The notes: generated by a model not told the origin, from the sequence alone. Numbered from the stretch's first letter, positions 12,942 to 20,557 are shown. The stretch: 20,557 nucleotides of DNA from JADHUC01 sp964617665 (GCA_964617665.1 CAZUAH010000234.1:1-20557); one strand, 5' to 3'. Translations and numbers: made by a program.

Positions 12942-15443
12942 ATGTTAGGCCACTGGGAATTGAGGCGTGATCGAAAACGGACGTCGCGCAGGAACGCAAA
13001 CCGGAAGCCGCGACGTCGTCTAGTACACGAGTCCTTGGAGTCGCGTTTGCTGCTGGATGGCAGCGGCTTTGCGGGCAATGCGTTTGCACCGGACTTGGAT
13101 CTCGCGATGATCGGTGTTCAATCGGTGGATGTGGGAGAGGCGTTCTCGTTGGATCTCTATGTAGCGGGAGCCACTGTCACCGACCTGAATGCCGATGGAG
13201 GGCCGACCGGCGATACCGTTCGGCTACAACTGGATCCCGATGACACGCCAGTCGGGGCGACGCTCACGACCGACGGACTCTTTCGCTGGACTCCGGCGGA
13301 TGACCAGACGGGCACAATCGAGTTTGTGATCATTGCAGTGGACGAAGGCGATCCCCCTCTAGCGGACGCTGAGGTTCTAGTTGTTGAAGTGAGCGAGAAT
13401 AGTCCTCCAGATTTGGCGGCGATCTCAGACATACAGGCTTCGTTCGACGAGCTACTGGCGATACCTCTTTCAGCAACCGATCCCGACGGAGACAATCTTA
13501 CCTTCATCCTGGATCGTGATGACCCAGATTCGACAGTACCGGATGGCGCTACGTTGGAGCAATCGGACAACAACACGGCTGTGATTCGCTGGACGCCGGA
13601 CACGACTGATGGGCTGGGAGATTTCGCATTTCCCGTGCTTGTGATCGACGATGGTTTTCCACCATTGAGTGATCGTGAAGTCTTCAATGTCAGTGTCGCA
13701 GCTCCTTTGGCTGCGGATGACGCATGCAACGTTGCCGTGGATGGCGTGCTGGTCGTGGAGGAAAACGCTGGCGTTCTAGCTAACGATAGTGGTAGCGACA
13801 CACTCAACGCAGTAGTCGTCACGGACCCCGTGCATGGCAGCGTGACGCTGGATCCCGACGGCTCGTTCACGTACACACCGAATATGGAATTCCATGGAAC
13901 GGACGCGTTCACCTACGAGGCGACGGATAGCGCTTCCGCATCGTCGGAGGCTGTGGTGACAATTACTGTGAACACACCCGCCGTGGCGGCCGGCGAGATA
14001 TACACGGCGACTGAGGACACAGCGTTGACGATCGACAAAGCCGCTGGCGTACTAGTCAACGACACCGACACGGATGGCGACAACTTGACGGCGGTCCTAA
14101 CCTACAGTCCGGCGAACGGAGTGCTGATGCTGAACTTGGACGGTTCGTTCACGTACACGCCCGAGGCAGACTTCAACAGCATTGATTCGTTTACCTACGC
14201 CGCGAACGACGGCTTCGACGATTCGGCCGAAGTTACAGTAACGCTTAGTGTCAACTCGGTGAATGACGCGCCGCTGGCCGCCGCCGATGCATACACCACC
14301 GCCGAGGATACCACCTTGATCGTCAGCGACGTCTCCGGCGTGCTCGCAAATGACACTGATGTCGATGGCGACAGCCTGACGGCGGTACTGGTCGACAGTC
14401 CAGTGAACGGTACCTTGGCGCTGCAATCGGACGGCTCGTTTACGTATACGCCCGATGCTGATTTCAGTGGAACGGACTCTTTCACCTATAGTACGGACGA
14501 TGGCGTTGCTTTGACGGAAGCGACCACGGTCATCATAAACGTCACGGAGCAGAACTCGTTCACGGTTGACGAAAACAGCGCCGAAGGAACCGTGATGGGC
14601 CAAGTGACGCCTGAAGGCGAACTGGGTGATACGCTCATCTTCGAAGTCGACGACCCAGCCGTTACAGACGAACTGAAGCTGGCTGCCGACGACCATCTGT
14701 CGGGCGATCCTGCCGCTCCGGTCGTGTTGATCGAGTACTTGGATTTTCAGTGCCCGCCGTGTGCGACGGAGCATATGTTTCTGGATGAGTTAGCGCAGGA
14801 CTTCGACGGCGATTTGCTGATCGCCCGCCGCCATTTTCCGCTGACCAGCATCCACGCAAACGCGTTTGCCGCCGCTATTGCGTCTGAAGCCGCCGGTCGG
14901 CAAGGCATGTTCGACGAGATGGCGGACTTGTTGTTCACGAACCAAGATGAATGGGAAACGGCCGCTGATCCAACTTCGTTCTTTGAAACCCATGCCACCC
15001 AACTCGGGCTGGATTTGGACCAATTCCGTGACGACGTGGCGGATCCGGAAGTAGAAGTTCGAGTCACCCGTGACATGGACGCCGCCGCGACCCTCGGCGT
15101 GCCAGGTACTCCCGCGTTCTATCTAAACGGCCAACAGATCACCAACCCCGCGACGGTCGACGACTTTGCCGATTTGATCGAAGCGGAACTCGATTCGCTC
15201 GACGATGTGTTCGCCATCGACCGGCAAACAGGCGAGATTACCGTCGCCGATAGCGCTGCCTTGGATTTCGAGACGAGTCCTACGCAGACATTGAACGTGA
15301 ACGTGACGAACGTGGACGGTGTCCGCGAATCGCTAGTCGTGACAATCAATCTGAACGATCAAGCCGAAGGAGAAGGCGAGGCCTCGTCAGAAGTCTCGTC
15401 GGACCAGGTATTTGGCGAAGATGACGATTGGCTGCCTATATAA
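12942..15443 (+). CDS. LEPR-XLL surface protein with cadherin-like repeats and a DsbA-like domain inserted in a cadherin domain
   Basis: This 833-residue protein is predicted to be exported. Order: basic leader and LEPR-XLL motif (LESRLLL, 32-38); two putative-Ig domains (about 49-252) with FRWTP and IRWTP strands; three cadherin-like tandem repeats (about 253-537); a classical cadherin start FTVDENSAEGTVMGQV (about 538-569); a DsbA-like thioredoxin fold (about 570-755) with LIEYLDFQCPPC (Cys604, Cys607), a helical insert, and the cis-Pro loop GVPGTPAFYLNG (Pro724); then the second half of the cadherin domain, FAIDRQTGEITV, ALDFET and INLND (about 756-806). The tail is acidic and ends DDDWLPI. 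CPPC and the cis-Pro fit an active thiol oxidoreductase acting on exported proteins; whether it oxidises or isomerises cannot be read. One other cysteine, in DDACNVAV, was noticed. Confidence 0.92.
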   Translation: MLGHWELRRDRKRTSRRNANRKPRRRLVHESLESRLLLDGSGFAGNAFAPDLDLAMIGVQSVDVGEAFSLDLYVAGATVTDLNADGGPTGDTVRLQLDPDDTPVGATLTTDGLFRWTPADDQTGTIEFVIIAVDEGDPPLADAEVLVVEVSENSPPDLAAISDIQASFDELLAIPLSATDPDGDNLTFILDRDDPDSTVPDGATLEQSDNNTAVIRWTPDTTDGLGDFAFPVLVIDDGFPPLSDREVFNVSVAAPLAADDACNVAVDGVLVVEENAGVLANDSGSDTLNAVVVTDPVHGSVTLDPDGSFTYTPNMEFHGTDAFTYEATDSASASSEAVVTITVNTPAVAAGEIYTATEDTALTIDKAAGVLVNDTDTDGDNLTAVLTYSPANGVLMLNLDGSFTYTPEADFNSIDSFTYAANDGFDDSAEVTVTLSVNSVNDAPLAAADAYTTAEDTTLIVSDVSGVLANDTDVDGDSLTAVLVDSPVNGTLALQSDGSFTYTPDADFSGTDSFTYSTDDGVALTEATTVIINVTEQNSFTVDENSAEGTVMGQVTPEGELGDTLIFEVDDPAVTDELKLAADDHLSGDPAAPVVLIEYLDFQCPPCATEHMFLDELAQDFDGDLLIARRHFPLTSIHANAFAAAIASEAAGRQGMFDEMADLLFTNQDEWETAADPTSFFETHATQLGLDLDQFRDDVADPEVEVRVTRDMDAAATLGVPGTPAFYLNGQQITNPATVDDFADLIEAELDSLDDVFAIDRQTGEITVADSAALDFETSPTQTLNVNVTNVDGVRESLVVTINLNDQAEGEGEASSEVSSDQVFGEDDDWLPI
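13698..14553 (+). repeat. Three cadherin-like tandem repeats of the DsbA-cadherin protein
   Basis: These are the same repeat type as in the upstream giant protein, with period about 280-295 bases and core GVLANDT...DGSFTYTP. The first copy is the most divergent (ENAGVLANDSGSDTL) and holds a cysteine. Similar copies in adjacent genes suggest that the two genes share ancestry or exchange repeats. Confidence 0.85.
14650..15207 (+). other. DsbA-like domain region inserted into a cadherin domain
   Basis: The left cadherin half ends at GDTLIFEV and the right half resumes at DVFAIDRQTGEI. In ordinary copies of this domain these strands are joined by a loop of about 5-8 residues. Here about 185 residues of thioredoxin fold, with CPPC coded at 14751-14762, fill the place of that loop. 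Confidence 0.75.
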
Positions 15444-15488
15444 GGTGTTTGTCCGACAATTGCCATCGAAGGCAGACCTGAGAGATTA

Positions 15489-18400
15489 TCACCATGGGAC
15501 GCCCGAACCGTTGATGAAGATGTGGCCGTTTGTTGCGCCAGCGGGTGCGAAGAAAGTTGTCGTTGCACCGTTTATGGAGTTGTCGTAAGTCCCGTCCAGG
15601 TTGACTACATCCGTGACCGAGAGAAACATGATCCCTTCGTCGATGATGTTCGTTGTACTCGCAAGGTTGATGGAATTGGAGTCGATATAGAAGACAGACG
15701 GGCCGTCGACGGAGGTGAATCGCACTCCAGTGCCCCCCGATACATTGTCGGTGATGGCATTGGAATGAAGGTATACCTCGGCGGATTCAGCAAGCGTGAA
15801 ATCCATGCCTGTACCATCGGCCCCGTTCAGCGTGACCGTATTCGTGTCCAGACTCAGTACTGAAGGGCCGCGGGTGGTAATCCTCACCCCGGTATCGTTG
15901 CCGCCTGCGAATGTGAATTCGTTTCCAGTGAGTCCGATCTGCACGAGTTCCGTCGTCGAGTTTGCCACGATGTCGATCCCGTCGTTGAAGCCACCTGATC
16001 CCGTCAGTTGGTTGTCGAGGAAGTAAGCGATTCCCGGGCCGCTCCATGCCAGACGGATTCCGTCCGCGCCGAGTCGACTGGTGTCGATGACGTTGCCGTC
16101 AAGCGTCAGAGTAAGTGACGAACCGTCTGCTGCACCAGCCGACAGAATAGAGAATGCGCCGTCTGAATTGTCTACGACTGTGTTTGCGCTGAAGGTATAT
16201 GTGTAGTCACCAACAGCATCGACATAGGCCCGGATGCTGTTGCGGCCCGCGCCGCCGTTGTTCTCAAGTGTAGAATTGTGAATCTGGAGGTTTGTCGAAT
16301 TAAGTGAGTTGATTCCGTAGCTAGTCGAGTTGGTTACGCGGGCGTAGTTCACGTGCAGGTTTTCAGTATTCGATGCATCGACCCCAATTCCGTTGGCGTC
16401 GAGATCGACATACTGGAGGGTGACGCTGCCGGCGTTTGCCAGCAAGACGCCTGTCGTTGCGTTTTGAATCAAACCTCCGGTGCCGAAATCCCCGTCGCCT
16501 GACACCGTGAAGCTACCGGGGCTGTCAACGATTCGAATACCGGCCGTGGCACCGTCGCTCGACACGCTGGCAAGGTTGATGTCCGTCTCGGTGTTCTCGA
16601 TGTCCACTGCCGAATCGCCCGTAATGGCAATCGTACCGCCGTCAATGGTCAACGGCCCACTGTCCCGCGCGAACAAGCCGACGGTGTTGTCGGTCGTAAC
16701 GTTCAGTGTGCCGAAAGACGCACCTGCCGTACTGTCGACCATCCTCACGCCGTCCCCGACAGAATTCGTGATGTTCACCTCATCGAAACTGAAGTTGCCA
16801 CTACCCCCTTGGATCTCGATACCCGTCGTTGTGCTGTTAAGGACGCTCACCTCGCCCACCGATACGCCGCCGTCGATATTTGCCAGCAGTACACCTTGTC
16901 CACCATCGTCGTTGATTGTTGCCTGCGACAGGTCCACCATCCCTCCGGTCGTATTTTCCACCACGAGGGCTCGGCCAGCGGAGTTATTGATCGTGCCGCT
17001 GAAAAGCACATCGGCCGCCCCGCCGCCCACGCGGAATGCCGAACCTGCGGTCCCCGTGATGTCGATGTCCGCGAACAGGTTAGCTCCGCCCGCATTCTGC
17101 AAGGCAATGGCGTCCATTCCTGCGTTTAGCACTTGGACGTTTCTCAGTTCCACATTTTCCACGGAATTCCCCACGATGCCGTATCCAGTGGGGCTGTCTA
17201 CGACGAAGCCGGACAAGCGGACATTGGAGGCCAACGTAATGGCGTCGCCAGCAACCGCTTGCAGCGTGGGCAGGAGAGTACCGCGGGTGGCAGTGGGGAG
17301 CAGATCGTTGCCGTAGACGCCGTACGAAACTGAATGCACCGCCCCCTCCCCAAGTATCAAGTCTCCCGGCTGCATGATCAGTCCCTCGTTGAACACACTA
17401 TCGGCATGAACGAAAACGATGTCGCCGCCAGCAGCCTGGGCCGCGGCGATCGCCTGGAACGGATTCTCCGCCGTACCAAGATTCGACCCAGTAGCCGCAC
17501 TGGCGACGTGCTGTACCACGTACGCTTGTCCCGTGGCGGGATTGGTGGCCGTCAGACCGGTTTGCAGATCGTCCTGCTTGGAAACGATGATGTTGTAGTT
17601 ACGTCGAACGAACTCGTTGTTCCGTCTCGGTAACGGAATACCGCTGTCATTGTCGCTGGTGCCTCTGCCGGGCAGCGTCAATGCGATGCCAAACGTCACG
17701 TTTGTGCCGAATGTCTTGTCATCGGTCATTTCGACTTGCATGGCTACACCGTCCATCACATTGCCTTCCACGCAGACCTTGTAGCCAAAGATGTCCGGTA
17801 CGGCCTCACCGAAAAAGCAATACCAGCCGACGTTGACCCGAATGTCGTGACTGGCGGCAAACCCCATCGGTAACGGGAGGCCGATTTCGTAATCGAGACC
17901 CTCCATGGATTCACCGAATCTTCGGAAGCCGTCGTAGATAATCTGGTCTCCAACGAACTGTTGGTTTTGTACCGAAAGCTGGAAGTCTTTTTCGTCATCA
18001 ACAATTGGAAAGTAGACGTTGGAGCGCACGTCCCAATATGTTCCGTACGTCTCGATACTCAGGCCCATTTGGTGGAACAGCTCGCCAGTCGTTTGGTCCG
18101 TGTCGTACCAGACGCTGGCACCGAAGAACCGGTTCAAATCAGGCAAACCGAACCGGTAGCCGACGCCGAGGTTTCCTCCAAAGAGCCCCTGATTGCTAGC
18201 GAAGAATCGCGTGTCGGCGAAGATCGTATGTCCGTCGGCCTCCAGAAACGGCAATAGCTCGACATGCGTGATCGAGTCGTCTCGGCCAAAGGTCTCGAAG
18301 GCAATGTAGCCGGTACGTGCAGCGAACGAGCTTGTTGCTTCAGAATGGGCCTCGGCCGCAATGGTCAAAGGAACGAGACTCACCCTCGCCGGTCCGCAAA

Positions 18401-18494
18401 TCCCCGAGAATACACCTCCCAGGATCAGCAGCATCATGGGCTGTGTTCTTGACGTCTTGTTGCGACGCAGGCTGCGGTCGTGGCCACGGTTCAT
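15489..18494 (-). CDS. Outer-membrane beta-barrel (inverse-autotransporter-like) with a parallel beta-helix passenger
   Basis: The 1001-residue protein has a long basic N-terminus and a hydrophobic signal (MMLLILGGVFSGI), then a barrel-like domain (about 55-300): TIFADTRFF, LFGGNLGVGYRFG, GASVWYDTDQ, GLSIETYGTYWDVRSNVYFP, TFGTNVTFGIALTLP. These resemble intimin/invasin-type inverse autotransporters, which place the barrel first and export the C-terminal part. A linker with NPFQAIAAAQAAGGDIVFV starts a right-handed parallel beta-helix (about 345-985) of short Asn/Gly/Thr-rich turns such as TTGIEIQGG and GVRMVDST. Cys226 and Cys241 lie close together in the barrel domain and could form a disulfide. 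ATG 18494 has GAGG 8 bases upstream. It is convergent with the DsbA-cadherin gene, with only 45 bases between the stops. A simple barrel plus helix unrelated to true inverse autotransporters is possible. Confidence 0.75.
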   Translation of the reverse strand: MNRGHDRSLRRNKTSRTQPMMLLILGGVFSGICGPARVSLVPLTIAAEAHSEATSSFAARTGYIAFETFGRDDSITHVELLPFLEADGHTIFADTRFFASNQGLFGGNLGVGYRFGLPDLNRFFGASVWYDTDQTTGELFHQMGLSIETYGTYWDVRSNVYFPIVDDEKDFQLSVQNQQFVGDQIIYDGFRRFGESMEGLDYEIGLPLPMGFAASHDIRVNVGWYCFFGEAVPDIFGYKVCVEGNVMDGVAMQVEMTDDKTFGTNVTFGIALTLPGRGTSDNDSGIPLPRRNNEFVRRNYNIIVSKQDDLQTGLTATNPATGQAYVVQHVASAATGSNLGTAENPFQAIAAAQAAGGDIVFVHADSVFNEGLIMQPGDLILGEGAVHSVSYGVYGNDLLPTATRGTLLPTLQAVAGDAITLASNVRLSGFVVDSPTGYGIVGNSVENVELRNVQVLNAGMDAIALQNAGGANLFADIDITGTAGSAFRVGGGAADVLFSGTINNSAGRALVVENTTGGMVDLSQATINDDGGQGVLLANIDGGVSVGEVSVLNSTTTGIEIQGGSGNFSFDEVNITNSVGDGVRMVDSTAGASFGTLNVTTDNTVGLFARDSGPLTIDGGTIAITGDSAVDIENTETDINLASVSSDGATAGIRIVDSPGSFTVSGDGDFGTGGLIQNATTGVLLANAGSVTLQYVDLDANGIGVDASNTENLHVNYARVTNSTSYGINSLNSTNLQIHNSTLENNGGAGRNSIRAYVDAVGDYTYTFSANTVVDNSDGAFSILSAGAADGSSLTLTLDGNVIDTSRLGADGIRLAWSGPGIAYFLDNQLTGSGGFNDGIDIVANSTTELVQIGLTGNEFTFAGGNDTGVRITTRGPSVLSLDTNTVTLNGADGTGMDFTLAESAEVYLHSNAITDNVSGGTGVRFTSVDGPSVFYIDSNSINLASTTNIIDEGIMFLSVTDVVNLDGTYDNSINGATTTFFAPAGATNGHIFINGSGVPW

Positions 18495-18734
18495 TGTCGT
18501 ACCTCGTACAATCTAATAGGACGAAATTTGTCTGTCGTTCCGAAAAGCGGATGCGTCGAATAGTCCATTGGCTTCGGCGTGTCAACATCCGAACAACACC
18601 TGTGGACAGGTACGCACAGTTTTCCGACGTTCAAGAATGTCGAAGAGGTATGTGCGAACGCGAAATCCCAAGACGTTTGCCTAGCCGGGCGCATCCGAGT
18701 GACTGGAATGTTATGAGGTCCGAATCGTTGCTTC
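18495..18734. other. Intergenic gap upstream of the barrel/beta-helix gene
   Basis: About 240 bases. It should hold the promoter of the barrel gene on the minus strand. I saw no reliable promoter boxes, hairpins or small genes. Confidence 0.3.
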
Positions 18735-19046
18735 TCAGAGACAGAGAAGAAGCACCACAGAACCAACTGTGATCACTGCCAACACCAGTCCGCCAATGAG
18801 CAGCCTGCAAACCGACGTGTTGGAAACGGACGGTTCTTCCGGAACGCACCGACGAAACAACTCCTCGACGGCAAAGCGGTATTGTCGGTCGCCAGACAAC
18901 GCCCAGAGTTTGTCAAACGTTGCCTTGTACATCGGACCGTCAAAGGCCAGACGGCTCTTATCCACCTCGTACCAGAAGCGATGCTCTAGCTCCGGGGGCA
19001 CGCATAGATCGTTCGGCAGTGTCTCCAAAGGAACATAGTGAATCAT
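18735..19046 (-). CDS. Small tail-anchored hypothetical protein (103 aa)
   Basis: Function is unknown. The N-terminal 70 residues are soluble-looking and conserved in style with planctomycete hypothetical proteins: MIHYVPLETLPNDLCVPPEL, HRFWYEVDKSRLAFDG, ATFDKLWALSGDRQYRFAVEELFRRCVPEE. A single hydrophobic helix (about 81-102, LLIGGLVLAVITVGSVVLL) ends the protein, so it is likely anchored in the inner membrane with the main domain in the cytoplasm. The ribosome-binding site is weak. It lies 76 bases downstream of csrA on the same strand and may be cotranscribed with it. Confidence 0.65.
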   Translation of the reverse strand: MIHYVPLETLPNDLCVPPELEHRFWYEVDKSRLAFDGPMYKATFDKLWALSGDRQYRFAVEELFRRCVPEEPSVSNTSVCRLLIGGLVLAVITVGSVVLLLCL

Positions 19047-19122
19047 GGCTCAGCGAAGGCTGTAGCTCCCGGCCTGAAGGATGCGTGCCGGTTCAGCCAT
19101 TCTTGCGGAACGCCTCAAATAA

Positions 19123-19338
19123 TCACCCACCGTCGTGCGCCAGCCCAACTAACGAACAACGTCCATCGGGCTTCCGCCGCGTATCGTCCCAGTTGGGGAG
19201 TTCCCCTCGCCTGATTGGAATGTCGTCGCTCGCTTCCAAGCCGATCTTGACGTGGCCGCCTCGTATGGCAAGGACCACGATTCGGATGTTCTCGCCCATG
19301 TAGATGTCTTCCCCCGACTTTCTCGTGAGAACGAGCAT
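19123..19338 (-). CDS. csrA: Carbon storage regulator CsrA
   Basis: CsrA is a small dimeric RNA-binding protein that binds GGA motifs in mRNA leaders and changes translation or stability. The 71-residue product matches well: MLVLTRKSGEDIYMGENIRI, VVLAIRGGHVKIGLEA, then DDIPIRRGEL, where the usual VHREE is IRRGE; the RNA-binding Arg near position 44 is kept. The last 20 residues are non-conserved, as usual. ATG 19338 has a strong ribosome-binding site GGGAGGGA (19344-19351). That site contains two overlapping A-N-GGA motifs, so CsrA could repress its own translation, as it does in other bacteria (inference). Confidence 0.92.
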   Translation of the reverse strand: MLVLTRKSGEDIYMGENIRIVVLAIRGGHVKIGLEASDDIPIRRGELPNWDDTRRKPDGRCSLVGLAHDGG

Positions 19339-19380
19339 CGCTGTCCCTCCCTGCTGACGATAAACGAAACGGCTGAACCC

Positions 19381-19396
19381 CCTTACTCGAATAAGG
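19381..19396. repeat. Small inverted repeat in the csrA leader
   Basis: CCTTA and TAAGG arms flank a 6-base loop, CTCGAA on the plus strand, about 45-60 bases upstream of the csrA start. CTCGAAT recurs 45 bases further upstream at 19431-19437. It may be an operator or hairpin; the short length makes chance possible. Confidence 0.3.
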
Positions 19397-19576
19397 ACGA
19401 TAATCCGTGCAGCATGTCACACATACAACCCTCGAATATGGGTGACTTAGCCAACAGCACTCATGCTTGGTGGTGTTTGTCTGTTCGAGCGCTTGGTTAA
19501 TTGTTGTCTGCAGACAGCCGTTCCCGCAGTGCGTGACATTCTCGCGCCCAAACCGTCCCCAAAGAATAGGGGTATC

Positions 19577-20017
19577 GTGATTCGATCCTGTTGGCCTCTG
19601 GTTTTCCTTGCGGGACAGACGCCTCACTACCCTACCGCACCAGAGTCCAAGAATCAGAGACCTACGAGTAGGACGAGTCTTCTTGGGACATACGGGCTAA
19701 ACAACATCAGGCGTCTCGCCCCTGTGCGTTTCGACTGGACGAGCCATGTCGACCTACGCATGGCGGGGAGCAATGGAGAGACCATCGATGAGAGTCGTCT
19801 GCTAGCTCACCAGCACGAGGTGGGCTTCGTCGCCGAGGAAGTCGAAGAGGTGATTCCCGAGCTCATCGCTTCCGACGCGTCCGGCATCAAGGCGATCCAC
19901 TATCACAAGTTGGTAACGGTCTTGATCAGAGCCGTTCAGGAACTGGCGGCCGAGAACGAACGCCTTAGATCCGATGTCAGCGATCTAGAGGCTCGTCTTG
20001 ACGACGCATCGATGTGA
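19577..20017 (+). CDS. Short S74 / intramolecular-chaperone-like domain protein
   Basis: The C-terminal two-thirds match the Peptidase S74 chaperone domain, which usually sits at the end of trimeric phage fibres or adhesins, helps them fold and then cuts itself off. Seen here: LNNIRRLAPVRFDW, HEVGFVAEEVEEVIPELI, AIHYHKLVTVLIRAVQEL, then a coiled coil (ENERLRSDVSDLEARL). The self-cleavage Ser-Lys pair, normally in SDxRxKxNI, is absent: the line reads LGTYGLNNI. No fibre part precedes it, so it is a fragment or a stand-alone chaperone. I chose GTG 19577, which has AGGGG upstream and gives a short hydrophobic start; ATG 19463 in the same frame would add 38 residues but has no ribosome-binding site and overlaps the csrA leader. 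Confidence 0.65.
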   Translation: MIRSCWPLVFLAGQTPHYPTAPESKNQRPTSRTSLLGTYGLNNIRRLAPVRFDWTSHVDLRMAGSNGETIDESRLLAHQHEVGFVAEEVEEVIPELIASDASGIKAIHYHKLVTVLIRAVQELAAENERLRSDVSDLEARLDDASM

Positions 20018-20119
20018 ACCTCTTGGTCAGACGACTGAATATGGCCATCCGTCTGCCTGCAACTCGATGGAGGATTGCGCGAAGCCTCTGGCTGAAAGCT
20101 GGCCGCCGATTGGTACAGT

Positions 20120-20557
20120 TCAGAATGTGTACTCTAACCCGAATCGCAGTCCCTGCGCCCAGAAGGACGCACTCTGCGAAGGAAAGGATGGACGGGCGGG
20201 GCCAAGTCCGGCTCCAGGCGGGATGATCTGATCTGGGTTAACGGTCGTGTCGACTTGGTCACCAGCTCGGTAGACCGTGTTCCAGTGCAGGAACGAGTAA
20301 CCGACACTCGCCGTGATGCCGCAATGCAGCTCACGTCGCAGCGCAATGCCTACTTCCGTTAACACGCCGAACTCGTCAAAGGTGTACGTACCCATATTCG
20401 TTGGTTGCAGAACAAGCAGGCCTCCTTGAGCTACTCCGTTTGTTTCGCCGGTTAGGACGGCCCGAGCACGCGTTCCGCCCAGTGCGACCTTCGCCACGCC
20501 TTCCCTCCGGCGGCGCACTCTGCGAGCGCGTGGCCATGAAGTAGCGGCTCGGATTTC
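20120..20557 (-). CDS. BBP7 family outer-membrane beta-barrel protein, C-terminal part
   Basis: This is the end of a planctomycete BBP7-type barrel, predicted to sit in the outer membrane. The frame is open to the right edge, so the N-terminus lies outside the window. Recognisable blocks are VAKVALGGTRARAVLTGET, GGLLVLQPTNMGTYTFDEFG, LTEVGIALRREL, ASVGYSFLHWNTVYRAGDQV, TTVNPDQI, ASFWAQGLRFGLEYTF; the final aromatic residue is typical of barrels. The first about 25 residues in the window (Arg-rich, RRVRRRREG) do not look like barrel strands, so a frameshift near 20500 is possible. A GTG at 20518 is only an internal codon. Confidence 0.82.
   Translation of the reverse strand, partial: EIRAATSWPRARRVRRRREGVAKVALGGTRARAVLTGETNGVAQGGLLVLQPTNMGTYTFDEFGVLTEVGIALRRELHCGITASVGYSFLHWNTVYRAGDQVDTTVNPDQIIPPGAGLGPARPSFPSQSASFWAQGLRFGLEYTF

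Noticed and set aside
15420..15443. DDDWLPI tail considered as a sortase-type signal.
   Set aside because: There is no LPxTG, hydrophobic helix or basic tail after it.
15444..15488. Possible bidirectional terminator between convergent genes (TGCC/GGCA).
   Set aside because: Only 4 bp of stem and no T-run on either strand.
16480..17316. Long plus-strand open frame (278 codons) opposite the beta-helix region.
   Set aside because: It is a shadow of the repetitive beta-helix gene, Pro/Ser/Thr-rich with no family pattern and no clear ribosome-binding site.

Overview
The window looks like a chromosomal stretch from a planctomycete, most likely Pirellulales. Three proteins carry the LEPR-XLL type N-terminal motif typical of secreted planctomycete giants. 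A BBP7-type outer-membrane barrel, a TIGR03032 protein, a DUF6515 secreted protein and a planctomycete-style anti-sigma fragment point the same way. No rRNA, tRNA, CRISPR array or insertion sequence was seen.

Layout. An O-methyltransferase-like gene that appears internally damaged lies at 67-603 (+). A minus-strand block of loosely spaced small genes runs from 4515 down to 674: an orphan anti-sigma-like protein, a LEPR-XLL matrixin metalloprotease, a small unknown protein, a DUF6515 exported protein, and a lipoprotein with a degenerate alpha/beta-hydrolase fold. A plus-strand block at 4930-15443 holds a TIGR03032 protein and two large LEPR-XLL surface proteins. The first (2166 aa) has ELWxxDGT repeats, a cyclophilin domain with its key residues, two SdrD-type B domains and eight cadherin/Ig-like tandem repeats. 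The second (833 aa from the chosen start) has the same repeats plus a complete DsbA-like thiol-oxidoreductase domain (CPPC, cis-Pro) that appears inserted inside a cadherin domain. A convergent minus-strand block at 19338-15489 holds csrA, a small tail-anchored protein and a 1001-aa outer-membrane barrel/beta-helix protein. The right end has a short S74-type chaperone-domain protein (+) and the C-terminal part of a BBP7 barrel (-), cut by the window edge.

How the genes may work together (inference). Nearly everything here is predicted to be exported or surface-exposed. The most unusual point is that two neighbouring adhesin-like giants each carry a built-in protein-folding catalyst, a prolyl isomerase in one and a thiol oxidoreductase in the other. 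Around them are a secreted metalloprotease with the same N-terminal motif, a barrel protein with a closely spaced cysteine pair, and a stand-alone chaperone-like domain. This could be a surface-display module that folds or modifies itself or its neighbours outside the cytoplasm. CsrA is a plausible post-transcriptional regulator nearby, but nothing in the sequence links it to these genes except position.
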